The position numbers were made by a program, and so were the translations under genes. Positions 1 through 6,959 of a DNA stretch of 64,000 nt are shown piece after piece; within the stretch, counting starts at the first letter, position 1; each line of letters opens with the position of its first letter. Source of the DNA: Psychrobacillus sp044762745 (GTDB lineage: Bacteria > Bacillota > Bacilli > Bacillales_A > Planococcaceae); contig NZ_JBIWEX010000025.1 of NCBI RefSeq assembly GCF_044762745.1, positions 1 through 64,000 of the forward strand, in the 5' to 3' direction. Below the pieces are notes generated by a model. That model had not been told where the DNA came from and did no database searches. It saw only the letters and a list, made by a program, of their open reading frames with translations.

Positions 1-102
1 TACTTTGACAAGCAAAAAGAACAATCGATTGTACGATATTCTGTTCGAAGACTTGAAAACTTGGGTTACAACGTTACAATCACTGAACCAAATGCCTCCT
101 AA
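1..102 (+). CDS. C-terminal end of an unidentified protein
   Basis: The reading frame is open from the window edge and ends in TAA at 100-102, giving the last 33 residues of a protein. It is rich in Lys, Arg and Gln and ends in the pattern RRLENLGYNVTI followed by a short tail. Such a basic helix plus beta-strand tail resembles transposase C-termini, but this is only an impression. No terminator is evident directly after it. The gene lies mostly outside the window and its function cannot be assigned. Confidence 0.4.
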   Translation, partial: YFDKQKEQSIVRYSVRRLENLGYNVTITEPNAS

Positions 103-522
103 TCCAACAAATAATTCCATCCAGATTTTGGCGCTGCAATTTTTAAAAAACAAATGAGCCGCGTCTGCTTTCGTATTGTCTTTTTCTCTAAATCGAAGAT
201 TTTAATTTTCATGGGAGTATAGAGATAATGCGCACAGTTATTGATGTCTCACTTCAAGTTAACTTGTTATCTTGAAGAAATCTGTTGCTTTCATCAACAA
301 TTTGGTTGCTCTCGTGCTGATTTAGTAGTTTTCCGAATAGAAATGGGTGCTTTCCATAACTGATTGATTGCTCTTAGCTATTTACTGGATACCTACTATT
401 ATGCCCACTATTTATCATCATGCTCGCAAAGTTAGATAAAAGCTCATTTTTAAAATATAGTTTTAGAATGATTTCCCGGGGAATAATAAAATGTGAAACA
501 TCCCTGTTTTCTATGAAAGAGG
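103..522. other. Geneless stretch upstream of mgtE
   Basis: No supported gene lies here. It holds a 21-bp-period repeat array (283-386) that is also found at 42178-42281. The frame that reads into mgtE is open back to 420, but its upstream part has no ribosome binding site and contains the likely mgtE promoter, so it is treated as noncoding. I looked for an M-box (Mg2+ riboswitch) leader and did not see its conserved elements. Confidence 0.6.
240..400. repeat. 21-bp-period repeat array, copy A
   Basis: Five consecutive units start at 283, 304, 324, 345 and 366 (spacing 21, 20, 21, 21). Each opens with a variant of GGTTGCTTTC and often ends in ATTT or GATT. The same five units with the same spacing, plus a shared upstream flank (TCTCACTTCAAGTTAACTTG here), occur at 42137-42292. 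The third unit is the most degenerate. Function unknown; the period equals two DNA helical turns. Confidence 0.7.
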
Positions 523-551
523 TTGCTTATTCGTTTTTAAGCTCATACAAT
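523..551 (+). promoter_or_regulatory. Probable sigma-A promoter of mgtE
   Basis: TTGCTT at 523-528 and TACAAT at 546-551 are separated by 17 bp. Transcription would start about 25 bases before the GTG at 582. This leaves no room for a leader riboswitch and argues against the longer upstream start of the frame. Confidence 0.5.
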
Positions 552-581
552 GAGAGAGGAACGCTGGAAGGAGGGAAAAGT

Positions 582-1946
582 GTGAAAGAAGAAATGAACC
601 AACTACAATTAGAAGAATCAAATTTAATTGATTTTTTAAGTAAGGATTTAATGGATGACTTTAGAGAAGAATTTATGCAGCTACATCCTTATGATCAATC
701 GCTATTTTTTGAAAAGGTGGAGCCAGAAATACGAAAGAAAATCTTTCACTACCTATCTCCTCAAGAAATGGCCGAGCTGTTTGAAGCAACAAAATTTGAA
801 GAAGAACAATATGACTTCTATTTAAAGGAAATGGATACCACTTATGCTGCAGACATGCTTTCCTATATGTACGCTGATAATGCAGTAGATGTATTAAATG
901 AGTTAGGCAAAGATCAAGTTGCTAGTTATTTAAGTATAATGGATGTGGAATCTGCACAAGAAATTAAAGATCTTCTCCATTATGAAGAATATACAGCTGG
1001 GTCTATTATGACAACAGAATATGTTGCCATTCCAGAAACATCCACATGTCGTTCCGCCATGACCATATTAAGAAACGAAGCACCGAAAGCTGAAACAATT
1101 TATTATTTATTTGTAGTAAGTGAGGAGCATCAATTAACTGGAGTTATCTCCCTTCGAGATTTAATCATTGCAGATGAAGATACGCTTATTAAAGATATTA
1201 TGAATGAACGTGTCGTTAGCGTATTAGTTAGCGCCGATCAAGAAGAAGTAGCACATATGATTAAAGACTATGATTTCTTAGCGGTGCCGGTAGTAGATTT
1301 TGAACAACATTTACTCGGGATTGTCACGGTCGATGATATTATCGACGTATTAGATGAAGAGGCATCGGACGACTACTCTAAACTTGCCGGTGTTTCCGAT
1401 ATGGATACATTCGACAAAAATCCGTTTCAAGCTGCCAGAAAAAGGTTACCATGGCTTATTATATTATTATTTTTAGGAATGATGACTGCAAGTTTGATGA
1501 GTGTTTTTACGGAAACGCTAGAGAAAGTTGCATTACTAGCCGTTTTCATTCCATTAATATCTGGAACTGCGGGAAATAGCGGTACACAGGCATTGGCTGT
1601 AGCAATTAGAGGTATTGCGACAGGGGATATTGAAAAGCAAAGTAAAATGAAACTACTTGCAAGAGAAGCGGGAACTGGTCTAACTACTGGTCTATTATGT
1701 GGAGTTATTGTAGTTGGGATTGTTTTCTTTTGGAAGCATGATTTACTCATCGGGTTATTAGTCGGGGCAGCCATTTTTGTTTCCATTTTTGTTGCAACGA
1801 TCTGTGGTTCTTTTATTCCTTTATTGATCCAACGAATGAAAGTAGATCCAGCTGTTGCATCTGGTCCATTTATCACAACGATTAATGATGTCATTAGTAT
1901 TTTAATTTACCTTGGGCTTGCGACTGTGTTTATTTCTTCCTTGTAG
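582..1946 (+). CDS. mgtE: Magnesium transporter MgtE
   Basis: This is a homodimeric inner-membrane Mg2+ channel of the MgtE family, 454 residues with the GTG start chosen here, a typical length. Residues about 20-125 form the acidic helical MgtE N-domain. Residues about 130-255 form a CBS pair that senses Mg2+; the second CBS has the run GIVTVDDIIDVLDEEASDD. From about residue 287 there are five membrane segments, including the conserved stretch around PLISGTAGNSGTQALA that lines the pore. The start at 582 follows GGAAGGAGG at good spacing and lies just downstream of a promoter; the in-frame ATG at 420 has no ribosome site. It is followed by a CotO-like gene 50 bp on. Family assignment is secure; specificity for Mg2+ versus Co2+ is by family. 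Confidence 0.93.
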   Translation: MKEEMNQLQLEESNLIDFLSKDLMDDFREEFMQLHPYDQSLFFEKVEPEIRKKIFHYLSPQEMAELFEATKFEEEQYDFYLKEMDTTYAADMLSYMYADNAVDVLNELGKDQVASYLSIMDVESAQEIKDLLHYEEYTAGSIMTTEYVAIPETSTCRSAMTILRNEAPKAETIYYLFVVSEEHQLTGVISLRDLIIADEDTLIKDIMNERVVSVLVSADQEEVAHMIKDYDFLAVPVVDFEQHLLGIVTVDDIIDVLDEEASDDYSKLAGVSDMDTFDKNPFQAARKRLPWLIILLFLGMMTASLMSVFTETLEKVALLAVFIPLISGTAGNSGTQALAVAIRGIATGDIEKQSKMKLLAREAGTGLTTGLLCGVIVVGIVFFWKHDLLIGLLVGAAIFVSIFVATICGSFIPLLIQRMKVDPAVASGPFITTINDVISILIYLGLATVFISSL

Positions 1947-2002
1947 GTCTCGTTCACATTATTTTAGCTAAATGCATAAAGTAAAGAAAAAAGGATGTGT
2001 CT

Positions 2003-2389
2003 GTGAACGCTTATAATGATCCTTTAATCTATATAAAAGGCCCACCGGTTTTCCATCTTCCACCTAGGGAAAAGATGGATATACAAATGGTAGAGCAAGT
2101 GAAAGAAGAAATTGAGCAAGAGGAAAGTACTTCTATCTATGAATTACGTACGAGTATGACGGATAAAACAATTGCTAAATTAGAAAAGTTGAAATTTTTA
2201 GCGAAACCATTTCAGCGGAAAGTATATCGCCCTTTAGTGTTCCATTTTGCAGATGGTTCACTTCTTCAAGGTGAAGTGGAAAAAGTGGATGGTGGGCTAG
2301 TTACTTTTTCCGTTGGAGCTGGAGAACTGATGACGTATCGAATCGATCAAGTAGAAAGAATTATATGGCGTGGAGTAGAAATGAAATAA
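2003..2389 (+). CDS. CotO-like spore coat protein
   Basis: A 128-residue protein that I read as a short relative of CotO, a coat morphogenetic protein. The N-terminus carries the Tyr/Pro-rich pattern PLIYIKGPPVFHLPP, a charged Glu/Lys middle follows, and the C-terminal half (about 75-128) is a compact beta-rich region ending RIIWRGVEMK. B. subtilis CotO is longer (about 227 residues), so this is a reduced form. A cotZ-like gene lies close by on the other strand, matching the cotO-cotZ neighbourhood of B. subtilis. GTG at 2003 is preferred because AAAGGA sits about 7 bases upstream; the GTG at 1997 is too close to it. The family call is moderate and rests on the ends and on context. Confidence 0.6.
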   Translation: MNAYNDPLIYIKGPPVFHLPPREKMDIQMVEQVKEEIEQEESTSIYELRTSMTDKTIAKLEKLKFLAKPFQRKVYRPLVFHFADGSLLQGEVEKVDGGLVTFSVGAGELMTYRIDQVERIIWRGVEMK

Positions 2390-2396
2390 AGTAAAC

Positions 2397-2425
2397 AAAC
2401 TATCCTTATAAGGGTAGTTTTTTTA
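2397..2425 (+). terminator. Intrinsic terminator after the CotO-like gene
   Basis: A hairpin with arms ACTATCCTTA and TAAGGGTAGT is followed by seven T residues. Confidence 0.8.
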
Positions 2426-2864
2426 TAGCTTTGATGCAATATATAGATAATGCATTTTACGGATAGGATCTTCGGGGGGAGAGTTGAGTGTTCTATTTGA
2501 CGCACTCGGGGTAGTCTTTGTCGTGTTCGAAGGCTAGTTTGTAGCGTTCGCAGTGGATTTCATCTCATTCAACCATATATTGGGTTTTATTTTCAAGAAA
2601 TGTTACATAGATTGAATTTGGACCAGTGACACTGATCAACTAGCAAACTTCGTAGATTGGAGCGGAAGGGTGGCGACTCTGGGGGGATGAGTGAGACAGA
2701 TGATCCATCACAACGTACGCGAAAGCGGCGGTGATGGATCATCGCTCACCCTGTGGAAAGCGTCCGTCCTGTAGCGGAAATCCTAGCGGAAACTTCTTAG
2801 TACACAGCATTCCTATTCTGCGCATTACGTACTTTAATGTTGTTTCTTATGTATCGAATTTCAT
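2426..2864. other. Geneless stretch carrying an intergenic repeat
   Basis: This stretch between two coat genes holds a GC-rich hairpin repeat (core 2661-2790) and upstream sequence shared with 42345-42517, including a TCAACCATATATTGG module near 2567. A short open frame at 2731-2991 runs through the repeat and has no ribosome site, so it is not called. Confidence 0.7.
2661..2790 (+). repeat. GC-rich hairpin repeat, copy 1
   Basis: The element opens AGCGGAAGGG and closes CCTGTAGCGGAAATCC. An inner 12-bp perfect stem (2700-2711 with 2731-2742) encloses a 19-base loop, GTGAG at 2691-2695 pairs with CTCAC at 2745-2749, and weaker outer pairing joins the two AGCGGA ends. A second copy in the same orientation lies at 42518-42650 and a diverged reverse copy at 41821-41945. 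Confidence 0.8.
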
Positions 2865-2894
2865 AACAAAACCGTTCGGGATTAGCCCGAACGG
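2865..2894 (-). terminator. Intrinsic terminator of the cotZ-like gene
   Basis: A perfect 9-bp stem CCGTTCGGG/CCCGAACGG with a 5-base loop is followed on the minus strand by TTTTG. It lies 26 bp past the stop of the minus-strand coat gene. Confidence 0.85.
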
Positions 2895-2920
2895 AAGTAG
2901 ACACTACAATGATGAAACGA

Positions 2921-3442
2921 TCAGTCACATACATTTAAAAATACATCTGCTACGCATTCAATTGCGCAGAAACAATTTAAATCTACTGTAATACAACTAC
3001 CTGTTAATCTAAAATTACGAACCTTACAAAGTTTTCTTAAATCAATTTTTGTACCTTCAGCATTCAATAAATCTACTTCATGTCTTTCTTTATTAAGTGG
3101 TTCTAAAACACGTAAAGTTGCACAACAACCATCAAAAATATCTTCTACACGGAAAAATACAGAAATACAATCATTATCGCAGTTATCTGTGTCACGGAAA
3201 AACGCTTTAAACGGATCACCATCTTTTGTTAACAACATGAAAACTCGTGTGTCCGCTCGATGCCGAGCAGCTGGACTAACAAGACCTCCAAGTGGCTCTA
3301 AAAAACAGTTCGTAGGACATTGCGGGCATTCTTCATTTGTCGCTTGATCTTGAATGTCTTTAATCGCACGAACAACATCGCAAACGCAACCTCTATCACG
3401 TTTAATTTCATCATTTTCATCTTCAATTCTTCCACAACCCAT
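2921..3442 (-). CDS. cotZ: CotZ/CotY-family spore coat protein
   Basis: A 173-residue cysteine-rich protein of the CotZ/CotY/ExsY family, which self-assembles into the crust or exosporium of the spore. Cysteines cluster at the N-terminus (MGCG, GCVC), around residues 39-46 (CPQCPTNC), in DNCDNDC, in GCCATL and near the end (CFCAIEC), as expected for a disulfide-linked lattice protein. The central stretch RHRADTRVFMLLTKDGDPF is typical of the family. The ATG is preceded by AAGGAGGTG. The gene is convergent with the upstream CotO-like gene and divergent from the SpoVA operon. CotZ and CotY cannot be told apart here. Confidence 0.85.
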   Translation of the reverse strand: MGCGRIEDENDEIKRDRGCVCDVVRAIKDIQDQATNEECPQCPTNCFLEPLGGLVSPAARHRADTRVFMLLTKDGDPFKAFFRDTDNCDNDCISVFFRVEDIFDGCCATLRVLEPLNKERHEVDLLNAEGTKIDLRKLCKVRNFRLTGSCITVDLNCFCAIECVADVFLNVCD

Positions 3443-3522
3443 TGAGTTTCACCTCCTTTTTATCTCTTTCTAATCTATGTAGCTTCTTCCTAACGGGTAG
3501 GGCAAATATCTCGCAGGCATGT

Positions 3523-3551
3523 GTATATTTCATTTTCGTTCGAGTATACTA
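3523..3551 (+). promoter_or_regulatory. Possible sigma-G/sigma-F forespore promoter of the spoVA operon
   Basis: GTATA at 3523-3527 and TATACTA at 3545-3551 are 17 bp apart. They match the forespore sigma-G pattern GHATR / CATNHTA with one mismatch. The position, 24 bp before the first gene of a forespore-type operon, fits. Prediction only. Confidence 0.45.
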
Positions 3552-3574
3552 ACACGAAAAGGAGCAAGTATCTA

Positions 3575-3967
3575 ATGAAAAAAATAATGCATGTTTTCCT
3601 TGTGTTGCTACTCTTAACGGCTTGTTCAAATGAAAGAGACGAGGCCATTTATTCGACAGCGGACTCAGGACAACTAGAGGAATTACTGAACAAGCAAAAT
3701 ACGATTAACGGTTATAAAAGTGTGTTGGAAGAAAAGGATATTATCGTTGCAATCGATATAAAAAGGATGAAGCGATTCAATAAAGAAAAGATAGAAAAAA
3801 ATTTAAAGAAGGAAATAGAAGAAAAATTTCCGGATAAAGAGATACTCGTCACAGGTGATTTGAAAATAAGGTGGGAATTAGAAAAAGTAATGGACAAACA
3901 ATTGAAAGCAGAGGAACTATCTAAAAAAATTGAACAAATAAAATCACTTTCAAAGGAAGAGACATAA
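3575..3967 (+). CDS. YhcN/YlaJ-like sporulation lipoprotein
   Basis: A 130-residue protein with a lipoprotein signal: MKK start, hydrophobic core and lipobox LLTAC with Cys at residue 17. The mature part is charged, with a predicted alpha/beta fold and a Lys/Glu-rich helical tail. This shape, and its place as the first gene of a spoVA operon, match the YhcN/YlaJ spore lipoprotein family, found in the inner spore membrane. The ATG at 3575 follows AAAAGGAG; the in-frame upstream start at 3521 overlaps the putative promoter. Its stop overlaps the spoVAC start by one base, so the genes are translationally coupled. Family assignment rests on the lipobox and context. Confidence 0.65.
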   Translation: MKKIMHVFLVLLLLTACSNERDEAIYSTADSGQLEELLNKQNTINGYKSVLEEKDIIVAIDIKRMKRFNKEKIEKNLKKEIEEKFPDKEILVTGDLKIRWELEKVMDKQLKAEELSKKIEQIKSLSKEET

Positions 3968-4422
3968 TGGATCAAAAACAATTCGATAAAATTGTCGACA
4001 AACAAACACCGAAAACGCCTATATTCGCAAATATGTTAAAAGCCTTTTTAGTCGGAGGTATCATTTGTACCGTAGGACAGCTTGTTACCTTATTTTATAT
4101 CCGATTTTTCTCATTTACTGAACGAACTGCGGCTAATCCTACAGTAGCGACTATGGTGTTTATTGCAATGATTTTAACTGGCACCGGTTTGTATAAAAAA
4201 ATTTCTCAATTTGGTGGTGCAGGATCTGCAGTACCTGTCACAGGATTTGGAAATGCGGTAATTTCAGCATCTATTGAGCATAAATCAGAAGGATATGTAC
4301 TCGGTGTAGGTGGTAATATGTTCAAGCTTGCCGGTTCAGTTATTGTATTTGGAGTTCTTTCGGCTTTTATTGTCGCTTTGATTAAAACAATTCTAGTGAA
4401 ATTAGGAGTGGTCTCATGGTGA
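3967..4422 (+). CDS. spoVAC: Stage V sporulation protein AC
   Basis: A 151-residue inner-membrane protein of the forespore, part of the channel that moves Ca2+-dipicolinic acid into the developing spore and out on germination. It has four hydrophobic segments (about 27-47, 62-76, 85-103, 115-145) and the family stretches FLVGGIICTVGQ and GGAGSAVPVTGFGNAV. The length matches the B. subtilis protein. It overlaps the lipoprotein gene by one base and spoVAD by seven, showing tight coupling. Confidence 0.93.
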   Translation: MDQKQFDKIVDKQTPKTPIFANMLKAFLVGGIICTVGQLVTLFYIRFFSFTERTAANPTVATMVFIAMILTGTGLYKKISQFGGAGSAVPVTGFGNAVISASIEHKSEGYVLGVGGNMFKLAGSVIVFGVLSAFIVALIKTILVKLGVVSW

Positions 4423-5423
4423 ATGCATTTGGGACAATTCAATTTAAAGAAATGCCTAGTATTGCAAGTACAGGTGTGGTAGTTGGACCAGTGGAAAAAG
4501 AGAGTTTTTTTGCGGATGCTTTTGATGAAATATTGCCACTCGAGAATGAAAAAGGAGAAACGTATGAACAAGCAAATACTCGTTTCATCGAAAAGGCTTG
4601 CACAATAACTGTTCGAAAAGGCTATGAACAAATGGAAAATGTCGATGTATTTATCGGAGGAGATTTGATCAATCAGTTATCTCCGACGAATTTTGCTGCA
4701 AGAAAATTAGCAATTCCTTTTTTAGGTGTTTTTTCTGCTTGTGCAAGCTCAATGGAATCATTAATAATCGGTAGCCTACTCTTAGAATCCGGTAATGCTA
4801 AATCGGTTTTAGCTGGAGCGTCGAGTCATCATCCATCAGTAGAAAGACAGTTCCGGTATCCAATTGAATATGGGGCGCAGAAACCTGGAAGTGCACAATG
4901 GACGGTAACAGCAGCAGGCTTTGCACTACTTCAAAAACATGCAAAAAACGCGCCAATTATTACACATGCAACTATCGGAAAAGTAGTGGATGGCGGACAA
5001 ACAAATCCTTTACATATGGGAGCGGCAATGGCACCAGCGGCTAGAGACACAATAGAAAGACATTTGAAAAATACGAATAGTAGCATGGCTGACTATGATG
5101 TTATTATGACTGGCGATTTAGGGAAAATAGGTTTGTCTATATTAAAAGAAATGTTTCAAGATGAGAATAGCGGTGTCATTTTACAAGACGCGGGAGCAAG
5201 TTTTTATGGAGAGAATTCCTTTTTTAATGCAGGAGCGAGTGGCGCAGGTTGTTCGGCTGCAGTTTTTTTTAGTTATATTTATGACCAATTAAAAAAAGGT
5301 GTATATAGCCGTGTACTGCTCGTTGCAACTGGAGCACTATTGTCACCTTTAACTTTTCAACAAGGGGAAACAATTCCTTGTATTGCTCACGCCATTGAAT
5401 GCCGCATGGAGAAAAGGGGATAA
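4416..5423 (+). CDS. spoVAD: Stage V sporulation protein AD
   Basis: A 335-residue protein with the thiolase-like fold of SpoVAD, the soluble component of the SpoVA machinery that binds dipicolinic acid. Typical stretches are FLGVFSACASSMES around residues 104-117, ASSHHPSVERQFRYP, and NPLHMGAAMAPAA. It starts within the end of spoVAC behind TAGGAGTGG and ends one base before the spoVAE start. B. subtilis SpoVAD is almost the same length. Confidence 0.94.
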   Translation: MVNAFGTIQFKEMPSIASTGVVVGPVEKESFFADAFDEILPLENEKGETYEQANTRFIEKACTITVRKGYEQMENVDVFIGGDLINQLSPTNFAARKLAIPFLGVFSACASSMESLIIGSLLLESGNAKSVLAGASSHHPSVERQFRYPIEYGAQKPGSAQWTVTAAGFALLQKHAKNAPIITHATIGKVVDGGQTNPLHMGAAMAPAARDTIERHLKNTNSSMADYDVIMTGDLGKIGLSILKEMFQDENSGVILQDAGASFYGENSFFNAGASGAGCSAAVFFSYIYDQLKKGVYSRVLLVATGALLSPLTFQQGETIPCIAHAIECRMEKRG

Positions 5424-5424
5424 C

Positions 5425-5790
5425 ATGATTATATCATTAATTACTTCGTTTATAGTCGGTGGTCTTATTTGTGTAGTTGGTCAAATATTAATGGATGGAC
5501 TTAAATTAACTCCAGCACATACATTATGTACATTAGTTGTTTGTGGTTCAATTTTAGATGGAATTGGTTTATATGAGCCATTAATCGATTTTGCTGGAGC
5601 AGGGGCTACCATTCCGATTACGTCATTTGGAAACTCTTTAACGCACGGTGCACTGGCCGAGGCAGAAAAACACGGGCTTATCGGTGTATTAACTGGAATG
5701 TTCGAAGTAACAAGCTCGGGTATTAGTGCCGCCATATTATTCGGTGTGATCGGTGCTTTTATTTTTCAAAAACGGAATACGACCTACTAG
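5425..5790 (+). CDS. spoVAE: Stage V sporulation protein AE (SpoVAEb type)
   Basis: A 121-residue membrane protein with the paralogous fold of SpoVAC (FIVGGLICVVGQ at the start, then GAGATIPITSFGNSL). It is the third SpoVA channel subunit. ATG at 5425 follows GAAAAGGGG and comes one base after the spoVAD stop. The track-length alternative start at 5383 lies inside spoVAD. The operon ends here: no spoVAA, AB, AEa or AF follow, which makes it a short spoVA operon. Confidence 0.9.
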   Translation: MIISLITSFIVGGLICVVGQILMDGLKLTPAHTLCTLVVCGSILDGIGLYEPLIDFAGAGATIPITSFGNSLTHGALAEAEKHGLIGVLTGMFEVTSSGISAAILFGVIGAFIFQKRNTTY

Positions 5791-5808
5791 TTGAATCGCC
5801 CTTTTTTT

Positions 5809-5849
5809 CCTCCCCTCTTTGCATATGATACGTTGAAGAGGAGAGGAGG
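5809..5849 (+). promoter_or_regulatory. Inverted repeat covering the yjcZ-like ribosome site
   Basis: CCTCCCCTCTT (5809-5819) can pair imperfectly with AAGAGGAGAGGAGG (5836-5849). The right arm contains the GGAGG that serves the next gene at 8-base spacing. The loop contains GCATATGATA, which resembles the sigma-E/sigma-K -10 pattern CATANNNTA. It could hide the ribosome site in read-through RNA from spoVAE. Inference only. Confidence 0.35.
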
Positions 5850-5857
5850 GAAAGGAT

Positions 5858-6019
5858 ATGTACGGCTACTGTGATGGAGGATATCCCGGATATTGTGGAG
5901 GTTTTGGCGGAGGTTATGCACCAGAATATGGACACTGTGGGAATCGTAGTTCAACATTTGTGTTAATCGTAGTTTTATTCATTTTACTAATCATTGTTGG
6001 TAGAAGCTTTTTCCCTTAA
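5858..6019 (+). CDS. YjcZ/SscA-like sporulation mini-protein
   Basis: A 53-residue protein too short for most gene callers. The N-terminal half is Gly/Tyr/Cys-rich (GGFGGGY, YCGG), and the C-terminal half is a single membrane segment of the pattern FVLIVVLFILLIIVGRSFF, the hallmark of the YjcZ/SscA family of small spore proteins. It has an excellent ribosome site GGAGG. In B. subtilis yjcZ lies next to spoVIF, as here. SscA-type proteins assist spore assembly; the role of this member is by family. Confidence 0.85.
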   Translation: MYGYCDGGYPGYCGGFGGGYAPEYGHCGNRSSTFVLIVVLFILLIIVGRSFFP

Positions 6020-6052
6020 TCTTTGACAATCAAAATGTGAGGGGGAAAAGAA

Positions 6053-6298
6053 GTGCAAAATTCATTTTTTAAAGCAATTGAAAATAAAACTGGAGTATCT
6101 ATGGAAGAACTTTTTACGCTTGCTAATGCCATCTCATATGCTGATTTTACGGATGAAAAACAAGTACGTAAAATAGTACGTAAGGTTGGCAAGTTAGCGA
6201 ATAAACCGGTATCAAAAGAGCTAGAAGATGAATTAACGAAATCCATTTTACAAAGTGGAAGCTCGTTAAGTTTAAAAGATATTGAAAAACTTTTATAG
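6053..6298 (+). CDS. spoVIF: Stage VI sporulation protein F
   Basis: An 81-residue, helical, charged protein matching SpoVIF (YjcC), needed in the mother cell for correct coat assembly through the GerE regulon. The diagnostic stretches are FFKAIENKTGVSMEELFTLAN at the start and KVGKLANKPVSKELEDEL in the middle. The start is GTG behind GAGGGGGAAAAG. It follows the yjcZ-like gene by 33 bp and is probably co-transcribed with it. Confidence 0.88.
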   Translation: MQNSFFKAIENKTGVSMEELFTLANAISYADFTDEKQVRKIVRKVGKLANKPVSKELEDELTKSILQSGSSLSLKDIEKLL

Positions 6299-6345
6299 AA
6301 ATCCGTAATATCTTAATATACAGATGATGTAGTATAGGATAGTGA

Positions 6346-6413
6346 AGCCCCAGGAAGATGACTTATTTTACCCATGAAGTTGGCTAGAATATATGCTCAA
6401 ATTCGCTGGGGCT
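6346..6413. other. Long-range inverted repeat between spoVIF and the next gene
   Basis: AGCCCCAG (6346-6353) is perfectly complementary to CTGGGGCT (6406-6413), with 52 bases between. A short T-rich run follows (TGTTGTGTTTT). It could be a terminator with an unusually large loop or part of a structured RNA. It is the only GC-rich feature in this AT-rich gap. Confidence 0.4.
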
Positions 6414-6483
6414 ATGTTGTGTTTTAAGCATATTATTTTCGGGTATGTAGTATATAGAAAGTAGAAAGATGGAGGTGGAAAAG

Positions 6484-6783
6484 ATGGGTTATATTATTCC
6501 AAATCAACCGATACAATCTCAGATTTACGCAAATCGGATGTTTATGGATGATTATAATTTCGCTTATATAAATAATGTGTATGGTGTTAAGATGAAAACA
6601 AGCTTTGAGGATCAGCTAGAAAAGCAAGAACTAGAATACCATGAAAAAATGCAACTACGGGAACAAAAAGAAAAATCTAATCTACCATTATATAAAAGCT
6701 TTATCCAACCAAACCCCATTAATTTATCCCCTATAATCGCTGAAATCAGCGGTAAAGGGAATAATATAAACCGTTATATTTAA
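6484..6783 (+). CDS. Hypothetical protein in the spore gene block
   Basis: A 99-residue protein I do not recognise. It begins MGYIIPNQPIQSQIYANRM, has a Tyr/Asn-rich N-terminal third, a Glu/Gln/Lys-rich predicted helix at about 40-65, and a Pro/Asn/Ile-rich tail. There is no signal peptide or membrane segment. The ATG at 6484 follows ATGGAGGTGG, a strong ribosome site that itself contains the in-frame ATG at 6469. Its location between spoVIF and the CotB-like genes suggests a spore role, but that is context only. Confidence 0.65.
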   Translation: MGYIIPNQPIQSQIYANRMFMDDYNFAYINNVYGVKMKTSFEDQLEKQELEYHEKMQLREQKEKSNLPLYKSFIQPNPINLSPIIAEISGKGNNINRYI

Positions 6784-6785
6784 GG

Positions 6786-6824
6786 AAGATGCCGACATTT
6801 ACGCTGGCATTTTCTTTTTTCTTT
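6786..6824 (+). terminator. Probable intrinsic terminator
   Basis: GATGCCGAC and GCTGGCATT can pair around TGCC/GGCA, followed by TTTTCTTTTTT. The stem is short and imperfect. Confidence 0.5.
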
Positions 6825-6959
6825 TAGACAATTTGTCCATGAGCAGAAAAAGCTCTATGTAGGCTTGAACTATAATTCAAAACTAGGCATTAGACCACTC
6901 CGAACAATCCCAGGATACATATAGATATTAGGATACTACAAAAGGAGGTTAGAAAATTT

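Noticed and set aside
1..102. Assignment of the first fragment as a transposase
   Set aside because: Only 33 C-terminal residues are visible and no inverted repeats or target duplication can be seen; left unassigned.
283..386. CRISPR array
   Set aside because: Units are 21 bp and contiguous, without identical repeats alternating with unique spacers; no cas genes are present.
420..581. In-frame N-terminal extension of mgtE
   Set aside because: No ribosome site at 420, sequence unlike MgtE, and a good promoter lies inside it; GTG at 582 has GGAGG upstream.
420..581. M-box Mg2+ riboswitch upstream of mgtE
   Set aside because: The conserved M-box segments are absent and the predicted transcript leader is only about 25 bases.
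1427..1894. Minus-strand open frame within mgtE
   Set aside because: A shadow of the MgtE membrane domain; low-complexity translation without ribosome site.
2731..2991. 86-codon open frame
   Set aside because: It runs through the hairpin repeat and the cotZ terminator, has no ribosome site and overlaps cotZ on the other strand.
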